64,000 nt of DNA, from positions 186,001 to 250,000 of the forward strand of contig NZ_JAVSCK010000003.1 of the NCBI RefSeq assembly GCF_031932625.1, written 5' to 3'. The position numbers and the translations under genes were made by a program. The first letter of the stretch is position 1. Each line of letters starts with the position of its first letter. The notes beneath the pieces are model-generated. The model had not been told where the DNA came from. It ran no database searches and worked only from the letters and a program-made list of their open reading frames with translations. This document shows positions 43,424-49,863 of this stretch, one piece after another. This stretch comes from Hwangdonia seohaensis (GTDB taxonomy: Bacteria; Bacteroidota; Bacteroidia; Flavobacteriales; Flavobacteriaceae).

Positions 43424-44092
43424 TTACTCTAAGGTAACTTTTACGTCTGTAAAGTTAAGATTCCAGTTTTCGCCTTGTTTTTTATGCTCTAAAGCTATTT
43501 TTATACCGTTAAAATCTTGATGGTTTTCAAAGGTGGTAATCATCGATGGGTCTTTTTGGTTACCTTTTCTAAAAACCCATTCCCGAATTAAATAATCGGC
43601 ATCGAAATAAATATCATAAGCATCACCAGGGGTATAACCGCCATCATTGGAATAGGTTAAAGTTATTTTGTTCATGTCACTTTTGCTAATCGGCGCTTGT
43701 GCTTTAACGGGGTCTGAAATGGTCGTGCCGGCATCCCAAACCAATTGAAACGGCACAAGCAACCAAAATTTATCGTTTATAAAACCTTGGTCTGCTTTTA
43801 GGCTCGTACTATCAACAGAAGCTCTGTTATACCTAACCGTTTCATTATTCATCGTCATTCCAACAGCATTGGTTTTTGGGTTCCAGCTCCAACGTCTTTC
43901 AAAATGGCTGCTATCTCTATCTACGTTAAAAGTAAATTGAATTTCGGCAACGTTTTTCCAGTTTTCATATCCGTGTGCTTTTGCAATTTTTTCAGCCACA
44001 GAAAGTTCTGGTTCAACGGTTTTGGTTTCGGCTTTTTGCTTGCACCCGAAGAAAAATAGGGTTAATGAAACCATGTAAATGAAGTTTTTCAT
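43424..44092 (-). CDS. Lipoprotein of unknown function (DUF6503-like)
   Basis: 222 residues. Signal peptide with lipobox FFFGC, so the mature protein is lipid-anchored at Cys17. AEKIAKAHGYENWKNVAEIQFTFNVDRD and the following beta-rich stretch (RRWSWNPKTNAVGM, DAYDIYFDADYLIREW) look like a single lipid-binding or LolA-like fold. I recall a flavobacterial family called DUF6503 with a similar GYENWKN start but cannot confirm it. Divergent from the methyltransferase at 44126. Confidence 0.75.
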   Translation of the reverse strand: MKNFIYMVSLTLFFFGCKQKAETKTVEPELSVAEKIAKAHGYENWKNVAEIQFTFNVDRDSSHFERRWSWNPKTNAVGMTMNNETVRYNRASVDSTSLKADQGFINDKFWLLVPFQLVWDAGTTISDPVKAQAPISKSDMNKITLTYSNDGGYTPGDAYDIYFDADYLIREWVFRKGNQKDPSMITTFENHQDFNGIKIALEHKKQGENWNLNFTDVKVTLE

Positions 44093-44125
44093 AATTTAGA
44101 TTTTTTGTAAAGATATCATTTGAAG

Positions 44126-44926
44126 ATGACAACCAATAATAAATATTTTAAAACCAATAAAGCGACTTGGAACGAAAAAGTAAAGGTGCACGCGAAAAGC
44201 GCTATGTATAATTTGGAGGAATTTAAAAAAGGAAGAACATCTTTAATGCCTTATGAATTAGATGCTTTGGGTGATGTAAAAGGAAAATCGCTATTGCATT
44301 TGCAATGTCATTTTGGGCAAGATACGCTGAGTTGGAGTAGGATGGGAGCGACCTGTACCGGTGTAGATTTGAGTGACGAAGGCATTAAATTAGCACAAGA
44401 ATTAAATAAAGATTTGAAGCTTGATGCTGAATTTGTGTGTTGTAATGTTTTGGATACGTCGGAGTTTGTAAAAGATACTTTTGATATTGTTTATACCAGT
44501 TACGGCGTTATTGGCTGGTTGCCAGATCTAAAACCTTGGGGCAAAATGATAGCGGAGCGTTTAAAAAAAGGCGGCACGTTTTATATGGTTGAATTTCACC
44601 CGATAGTTTGGATGTTCGATTATTTGGAAGGCAAGCCCATTATGACATATGGCTATATGCAAAACGAGGTTATTTACGAAGAATATGAGGGCACTTATGC
44701 TAATCAAAATTCAAAAATGATTAGTAAGGAATACGGATGGAATCACGGGTTGGGCGAAGTGGTTTCGGCTTTAACCGAAGCGGGTTTGCATGTGGAATAT
44801 TTAAAGGAACACGACGAAAGTCCGTATAATGTGTTGCCAGATTTAATTGAAACCGAAACAGGCTTGTTTGTTACCAAAGATAAGTTGTATCCTTTGATTT
44901 TTGAGTTGAAGGCTAGTAAGGTTTAA
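44126..44926 (+). CDS. Class I SAM-dependent methyltransferase
   Basis: 266 residues from MTTNNKYFKTNK; a TTG two codons earlier is less likely. SAM motif I is SLLHLQCHFGQDTLSWSRMG, with VDLSDEGIKLAQELN next, DIVYTSYGVIGWLPD as motif II, and LKKGGTFYMVEFHP as motif III. The type resembles methyltransferase-25/11 enzymes that act on small molecules. Substrate unknown. Monocistronic as far as can be seen. Confidence 0.88.
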   Translation: MTTNNKYFKTNKATWNEKVKVHAKSAMYNLEEFKKGRTSLMPYELDALGDVKGKSLLHLQCHFGQDTLSWSRMGATCTGVDLSDEGIKLAQELNKDLKLDAEFVCCNVLDTSEFVKDTFDIVYTSYGVIGWLPDLKPWGKMIAERLKKGGTFYMVEFHPIVWMFDYLEGKPIMTYGYMQNEVIYEEYEGTYANQNSKMISKEYGWNHGLGEVVSALTEAGLHVEYLKEHDESPYNVLPDLIETETGLFVTKDKLYPLIFELKASKV

Positions 44927-45000
44927 AGTGATTATTCTATGGGTTTTGTTTAATAGTCTCGTATAACCTTCAGTTACGGGTTAAATTAAGGTATATTTTC

Positions 45001-45084
45001 GGTTTAGCACAGACGTTAGCAATTTCGAGTGGATTCGGACGTAGTCGAATCCGGGGTATTGCGGTTATACATTGTTGTAGCACT
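45001..45084. repeat. Cassette-like 3' flank: hairpin and GTTGTAGCAC arm
   Basis: GCAAT ... GGATTCG-gacgtagt-CGAATCC ... ATTGC folds into a two-stage hairpin, followed by GTTATAC and GTTGTAGCAC. The last 10 bp are the exact inverse of GTGCTACAAC at 45588-45597. Confidence 0.65.
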
Positions 45085-45570
45085 TTATTTATAGTCATAT
45101 TTATTCCGCCAAATATCCTCTCCTTTCAAAAAGTCAAGAAGTATTTCAGTCATTTGGTCAACCGTTTCCAAGGGCTTTACCAATAGAATATGGTCGTTAT
45201 CAGTCACAAGTCCAGAAGCTAATCCATCATCTTCTAAACTTCCACCAACGTCCAAAGCTTTATATCCATCCACATTTTTGTCTTCCAATTGCACAATGTG
45301 AAATTCATTCCAATTGATTGATTTCATTGTGCTTTTTATTATTTCAGTTGTTGCCTTTTTAGTTATAATTTTTGTTTTTTCTCCGTAGTCGTAGGTGACA
45401 ACGAGTTTTAAATCTCGCTTTTCTTGTCGGATTTCACTTTTCTGTATTTCAGTCCTGTTTTCAGCAATTTCGGATGTTTTAGATTTCCGGTTTGAATTCC
45501 AACTTATCAATACAATTATTCCAATTAATGCTAAAACTCCGAAGATTATGTAGGTATTCATTCTGTTCAT
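45085..45570 (-). CDS. Membrane-anchored protein of unknown function in a cassette-like unit
   Basis: 161 residues. One N-terminal membrane helix (YIIFGVLALIGIIVLISW) precedes a charged linker and a small soluble domain (KLVVTYDYGEKTKIITK, NEFHIVQLEDKNVDG, DNDHILLVKPLETVDQM). No family was recognised. Short inverted repeats bracket it, GTTGTAGCAC on the 3' side and GTGCTACAAC on the 5' side, with a large hairpin beyond the 3' side. Such an arrangement is typical of a single-gene mobile cassette; no integrase is in the window. Confidence 0.7.
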   Translation of the reverse strand: MNRMNTYIIFGVLALIGIIVLISWNSNRKSKTSEIAENRTEIQKSEIRQEKRDLKLVVTYDYGEKTKIITKKATTEIIKSTMKSINWNEFHIVQLEDKNVDGYKALDVGGSLEDDGLASGLVTDNDHILLVKPLETVDQMTEILLDFLKGEDIWRNKYDYK

Positions 45571-45587
45571 TTGAGTTTTTTCGTAAT

Positions 45588-45607
45588 GTGCTACAACTTG
45601 TTATATA
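45588..45607. repeat. Cassette-like 5' flank: GTGCTACAAC arm
   Basis: GTGCTACAACTTGTTATATA, the inverse of the arm at 45066-45083; the TATAAC-like outer part is shared too. Confidence 0.65.
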
Positions 45608-45739
45608 GTAACTTTTATTACTCATACCCCGTAAATATAATTAATTTTTTGTAGGAAAAAGGAAAAAGTTTATTAGTTTTAGTGATGATGGGATGTCAAT
45701 GATTTAAAATTCTGAAACAAGTTTAGAATGACATACATA

Positions 45740-46399
45740 TTAATGATTTTCTTTCAAAAACTCTTTGGGGAAATTAGCCTTAAACCTATTTAATCTGGGA
45801 ATAGATACATTTTTAATATACGGATGGTTTGGGTGCAGCTTTTCGTAATTTTGATGATAATCTTCGGCCACCCAAAACTTTTGAAATGGGTAGACTTCGG
45901 CGGCAATTTTGGCATTTAATTGTTTTGCCAAGTCTTCTTTCTTTTTTAAAATGATTTGTTTTTGCTCGTCGTTTTGATAAAAAATAATCGAGCGGTACTG
46001 CGAGCCACGGTCTGGACCTTGTCCGTTTACCTGCGTAACGTTTTGCGATGCAAAATACACATCCACCAGGGTTTTAAAACTTACCACTTTGGGGTCGTAA
46101 ATAATTTCGACGGCTTCGGCGTGACCGGTTCTTCCGGTGTTACTTGATTCGTAGGTTGGGTTTTTTGTATGGCCGCCAGCATATCCCGAAATGGATTCGT
46201 CAACGCCTTTTACACTTTCGTAAATAGCCTCGACACACCAAAAGCAGCCACTTGCAAAATAGGCGTGTGCTTTTCCGTTTTTTAATGGAACTTCAACGGG
46301 TTCGGCATTAATTATGGCTTGTTGCTTTTTGTTGACCTGTGCTGTGTTTTGACAACTGAACAATAGGGTTATTGCCAATAATGGGAGAATGTGTTTCAT
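45740..46399 (-). CDS. msrA: Peptide-methionine (S)-S-oxide reductase, lipoprotein form
   Basis: Repairs oxidised methionine (S-form). 219 residues from MKHILPLLAITLLFSC; the lipobox FSC places it on the periplasmic side of a membrane. Catalytic Cys in GCFWCVEAIYESVKG, plus GYAGGHTKNPTYE, TGHAEAVEIIYDP and GPDRGSQYRS. A longer start 111 nt upstream would bury the signal sequence, so it is not used. No msrB partner is next to it. Confidence 0.94.
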   Translation of the reverse strand: MKHILPLLAITLLFSCQNTAQVNKKQQAIINAEPVEVPLKNGKAHAYFASGCFWCVEAIYESVKGVDESISGYAGGHTKNPTYESSNTGRTGHAEAVEIIYDPKVVSFKTLVDVYFASQNVTQVNGQGPDRGSQYRSIIFYQNDEQKQIILKKKEDLAKQLNAKIAAEVYPFQKFWVAEDYHQNYEKLHPNHPYIKNVSIPRLNRFKANFPKEFLKENH

Positions 46400-46778
46400 A
46401 ACTTCTTTTTTCTTTTTCAATAGACGTATAAAGTTACGAAACCTTAATTGTTTTAGAGAGAAAGTTGTTTTAAAACGTTTGATTTCGTGAATTGATTTGG
46501 GGCTTTGCACGCTGCTAATTTTATTTTATGTCATAAATGTTAAACGTGAAACCCTAAATTCTGAACCCTAAACTTTGAACCCTGAATTTGGAATTAACGC
46601 CTGAGTTTCCCCTCCTTGGAGGGGATTAAGGGGTGGGTTTTTAACATGGGACTTTAATCTTTAATTTACTTATTTACTAAGTAGAGATTAAACGATTTGT
46701 TTGGTAAACGATATCGAACCCAATTATCAAATACGTTAACTGTCTGCGGACTGGTTACTGCCAACTGCAGACTGCCCC
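46400..46778. other. Repeat-rich non-coding region
   Basis: Holds the 18-mer at 46488-46505, a GAACCCTAAACTTTGAACCC stretch (46561-46580), the palindrome CCCCTCCTTGGAGGGG (46610-46625), and GACTGGTTACTGCCAACTGC units up to 46770. The reading frames here are not gene-like. Confidence 0.55.
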
Positions 46779-46866
46779 GCGTTAGGGATTGAAGTGAAAA
46801 GCCCACAGCGAGGCAGGAGCGAGGACTTGTAGCGGAAAGCCCGACCCGATAGGGTAACGCCCAAAT
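46779..46866 (+). ncRNA. Dispersed structured element, copy B
   Basis: The most compact copy: GCGTTAGGGATTGAAG, a first hairpin region, TAGCGGAAAGCCCGACC, the short hairpin CCC-GATA-GGG and TAACGCCCAAA. The outer stem GCGTTA / TAACGC is perfect. It lies antisense to the genes on both sides. Confidence 0.6.
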
Positions 46867-46872
46867 TGCGCA

Positions 46873-46900
46873 TAAAAAAAGCCTTCGGGAATGAAGGCTC
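46873..46900 (-). terminator. Terminator of the coiled-coil gene
   Basis: On the minus strand: AGCCTTC / GAAGGCT stem with a six-base loop, followed by a T-run. It lies 25 nt after the stop codon of the 46925-47704 gene. Confidence 0.8.
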
Positions 46901-46924
46901 TTTACATTTATGTTTAAATTGGAA

Positions 46925-47704
46925 TTAAAGTTTTGAAAACATTTTATCCATTTTTGCTTTTTGCTCTTCGGCCAAGGCAGCATCAACTAAAATACGCCCA
47001 CTATGCTCGTCTGTAATGACTTTTTTGCGCGATGCGATTTCAACCTGAACTTGCGGTGGAATGGTGAAGAATGAACCGCCAGATGCGCCTCTTTCGATTG
47101 GCACAACCGCCAATCCGTTCTTTACGTTTTTGCGAATTCTGGTGTAAGCGGCAACTAGACGCTCTTCAATTTGCTTTTTGTAATCCTCGGATTTTACGAT
47201 TAAGGCTTGCTCTTCTTTTTCGGTTTCTGCCAAAATAGCATCTAACTCACTTTTTTTGTGTTTTAAGTGATTTTCGCGCTCTTTTACACGCTCTTTGGTT
47301 TCGGCAATAACTTCTTTTTTCTGCTCTATTTGAACCTTAAATTCCTTTATATGCTTTTCGGCCAATTCAATTTCCAGTTCTTGAAATTCAACTTCTTTGG
47401 TAAGCGAATTGAATTCTCTGTTATTTCTAACGTTTTTTTGTTGCTCGCTATACTTTTTTATTAAGGCTTTAGCTTCTTCAATAAGGTTTTTCTTTGAAGA
47501 GATGTCGTTATCGATTACTTCTAAGCTTGCCATAAGTTTTTCTAACCTAATGTTTAGTCCAGCAACTTCATCTTCTAAATCGCGAACTTCTAACGGAAGC
47601 TCTCCACGAACATTTCTTATTTCATCAATACGAGAATCGATGAGTTGTAAATCGTATAAAGCTCTTAAGCGCTCTTCTACAGTTACTTCTTTCTTTTTAG
47701 CCAT
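46925..47704 (-). CDS. Coiled-coil protein with degenerate C4 zinc-ribbon
   Basis: 259 residues. A long coiled coil (about 10-185) is followed by a C-terminal domain that corresponds to the C4-type zinc-ribbon of this family (zf-RING_7; CT398-like). In most relatives this reads CGGCFN...CEYCGRILV; here it reads ASGGSFFTIPPQ ... DEHSGRILVD, so the zinc-binding cysteines are replaced by Ser, His and others. It starts 3 nt after the Nif3 stop, a pairing typical for the family. Role unknown. Confidence 0.88.
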   Translation of the reverse strand: MAKKKEVTVEERLRALYDLQLIDSRIDEIRNVRGELPLEVRDLEDEVAGLNIRLEKLMASLEVIDNDISSKKNLIEEAKALIKKYSEQQKNVRNNREFNSLTKEVEFQELEIELAEKHIKEFKVQIEQKKEVIAETKERVKERENHLKHKKSELDAILAETEKEEQALIVKSEDYKKQIEERLVAAYTRIRKNVKNGLAVVPIERGASGGSFFTIPPQVQVEIASRKKVITDEHSGRILVDAALAEEQKAKMDKMFSKL

Positions 47705-47707
47705 ACT

Positions 47708-48802
47708 TTAAAAATACTTAACAGGATTGGTATTTGTGTTTGATAAAACGACTGCAAAATTACTAATTTTTTTTGTAAGATATGCTACTAAAAGATTTTT
47801 TGTGAACTGTTCGCTTTCATAATGCCCAATATCTGCCAAAAGTATGCGGTTTTCGGCCATAAAAAAATCGTGATATTTTAAATCGGCAGTGATAAAAGCA
47901 TCGGCACCAGCGGCTTTGGCAGCTTGAATGGCAAAACTGCCCGAACCACCCAAAACGGCTACTGTTTTAATGGGTTTTTTTGGTAATGATGAATGCCTAA
48001 TACACGCGGTTTTCATTTTGGTTTTTACATGATTCAAAAAGAGTTCCGCGGCCATAGGTTGTTTAAACTCACCAACCATACCCATGCCAATATTTTGGTT
48101 TTTATTTTCCAGGGTTGTAATTTCGTAAGCCACTTCTTCATAGCTGTGGGTTTTAAATAGCGCTTTAAGGATTTTTGATTCTAAATGTGTCGCGTAGGTA
48201 ATGGTTATTTTGGTTTCCGCCTCGGTATGTAAAACGCCTTTTTCGCCAAGACTTGGATTTGAGTTTTCGTTGCCTTGGTACGTACCCAAACCATCTACAT
48301 TAAAACTGCAATTGTTATAGTTGCCAATACTGCCTGCACCCGTTTCAAATAAAGCGGCTCTTAATTGTTCGGCCTCTTGTTTTGGTACGTAAGTGGTTAG
48401 TTTTTTTATGGTTTCGCTTTGCGGTATTAAAATCTGTTTGTTGGTTAATTCCAGCTGATTGCAAATCATATCGTTTACACCTTGAAGCGCATTGTCTAAA
48501 GCGGTATGTATGGCGTAAATGGCGATATCGTTTTTTATGGCTTTTAAAACCACGCGCTCCACATAATTTTTACCCGTGAGTTTTTTTAAACCTTTAAAAA
48601 TAATAGGGTGGAAGCTAACAATGAGATTACATTTTTTTTCAATGGCTTCGTCAACAACGGTTTCAAGCGTGTCTAAAGTGACTAAAACACCCGTGATTTT
48701 TGCATTTTTGTCGCCCACCAAAAGGCCCACGTTGTCAAAATCTTCGGCGTAAGCCAAAGGTGCGAGTGCTTCTAAATGGTTTATGACGTCTTGAACTATC
48801 AT
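47708..48802 (-). CDS. Nif3-like dinuclear metal center hexameric protein
   Basis: 364 residues of the NIF3/DUF34 family, a hexameric ring protein with a two-metal site and sometimes GTP cyclohydrolase-like folds. Metal ligands are in SFHPIIFKGL and AIHTALDNA near residues 60-100, and ADIGHYESEQF near the C-terminus. An internal PII-like insert (ETGAGSIGNYNNCSF) is present as in the long form. Enzyme activity is not established. It is cotranscribed with the coiled-coil gene and is divergent from lpxK. Confidence 0.92.
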   Translation of the reverse strand: MIVQDVINHLEALAPLAYAEDFDNVGLLVGDKNAKITGVLVTLDTLETVVDEAIEKKCNLIVSFHPIIFKGLKKLTGKNYVERVVLKAIKNDIAIYAIHTALDNALQGVNDMICNQLELTNKQILIPQSETIKKLTTYVPKQEAEQLRAALFETGAGSIGNYNNCSFNVDGLGTYQGNENSNPSLGEKGVLHTEAETKITITYATHLESKILKALFKTHSYEEVAYEITTLENKNQNIGMGMVGEFKQPMAAELFLNHVKTKMKTACIRHSSLPKKPIKTVAVLGGSGSFAIQAAKAAGADAFITADLKYHDFFMAENRILLADIGHYESEQFTKNLLVAYLTKKISNFAVVLSNTNTNPVKYF

Positions 48803-48827
48803 TTTATTTTTGGTATGGATTATAAAA

Positions 48828-48835
48828 CAAATATA
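48828..48835 (-). promoter_or_regulatory. -7 box (TATATTTG) of the Nif3 operon
   Basis: TAnnTTTG match 25 nt upstream of the ATG; it lies almost back to back with the box for lpxK. Confidence 0.55.
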
Positions 48836-48842
48836 AATATTA

Positions 48843-48850
48843 TATTTTCG
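48843..48850 (+). promoter_or_regulatory. Probable -7 box (TATTTTCG) of lpxK
   Basis: One mismatch from TAnnTTTG. The GTG start of lpxK follows 5 nt later. Confidence 0.4.
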
Positions 48851-48855
48851 TAGCT

Positions 48856-49863
48856 GTGAAGCTAATTAGAAAAATATTATTCCCCCTTGTTCCTTTTTAT
48901 TATTTGGTGACTTGGTTGCGAAATACATGTTATGATTGGGGTATTAAAAAATCTGAATCGTACCGTTTTCCTGTACTGTGCGTTGGTAATTTAAGCGTTG
49001 GTGGCACCGGTAAAACACCAATGATTGAATACTTAATCAAGCTGCTGAAAGATGATTTTAAGGTGGCTACCTTAAGCCGGGGTTACAAACGAAAAACAAA
49101 GGGGTTTCAATTGGCTGATGAAAATTCGACTGCTGAATCTGTTGGCGATGAGCCGTTTCAGTTTTACAATAAATTTGGAAACGATGTTATGGTTGCCGTT
49201 GATTCCGATAGAAAAAACGGGATTAAAAACCTGAGAAATTTAGAAGGTAAACCTGAAATTATTTTACTCGATGATGCCTTTCAACACCGCAAAGTAAAGG
49301 CGGGTTTTAATATTTTGCTTACTACTTACAACAACCCGTATTATTCAGATTTTGTGCTGCCAACCGGTAATTTACGCGAACCCAAAAGTGGTGCAAAACG
49401 CGCCCATGTTATTGTGGTTACCAAATGTCCGATTGATTTAGGTGATGTTGAAAAAAATGACATCTTAACTAAGATAAAACCAAAACCTTATCAACATGTG
49501 TTTTTCAGTTCGATAGTTTATTCAAACGAGGTGTTTTCAAATGATGCTTCAAAAAAACTTGAAACGCTATCAAACTTTACTTTGGTTACAGGTATAGCCA
49601 ATGCCAATCCTTTGGTTGATTATCTGAAAAGCAAAAATTTAAAATTTGAACATTTCAATTTTAAAGATCATCACGAGTTTTCACAACAAGACATTCTTCA
49701 TTTAGAAACACAACAGTTAATAATTACAACCGAAAAAGATTTTATGCGGTTAAAGCCGTACGAATCGATAAAAGACAAATTGTTTTATTTGCCCATAACC
49801 GTTGTTATAGACCGTGAAACCACGTTTAACGAATTAATCAAACAAGCAGTTAAGCACTCGTAG
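48856..49863 (+). CDS. lpxK: Tetraacyldisaccharide 4'-kinase (lipid A biosynthesis)
   Basis: 335 residues. Phosphorylates the 4' position of the lipid A precursor at the inner membrane. A short N-terminal hydrophobic segment (LFPLVPFYYLVTWL) anchors it; the P-loop is NLSVGGTGKTPMIEYL, and LSRGYKRKTKGF, VGDEPFQF, LLDDAFQHRKVK are family motifs. The start is GTG at 48856. The last 14 bp overlap the convergent kinase gene. Confidence 0.95.
   Translation: MKLIRKILFPLVPFYYLVTWLRNTCYDWGIKKSESYRFPVLCVGNLSVGGTGKTPMIEYLIKLLKDDFKVATLSRGYKRKTKGFQLADENSTAESVGDEPFQFYNKFGNDVMVAVDSDRKNGIKNLRNLEGKPEIILLDDAFQHRKVKAGFNILLTTYNNPYYSDFVLPTGNLREPKSGAKRAHVIVVTKCPIDLGDVEKNDILTKIKPKPYQHVFFSSIVYSNEVFSNDASKKLETLSNFTLVTGIANANPLVDYLKSKNLKFEHFNFKDHHEFSQQDILHLETQQLIITTEKDFMRLKPYESIKDKLFYLPITVVIDRETTFNELIKQAVKHS

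Noticed and set aside
45085..45570. Integron cassette in the strict sense
   Set aside because: No integrase and no canonical attC core sequences; reported only as cassette-like.
46666..46986. Open frame of 106 codons on the minus strand
   Set aside because: It runs through the terminator and element copy B and overlaps the end of the coiled-coil gene; the predicted protein has no domain-like pattern.
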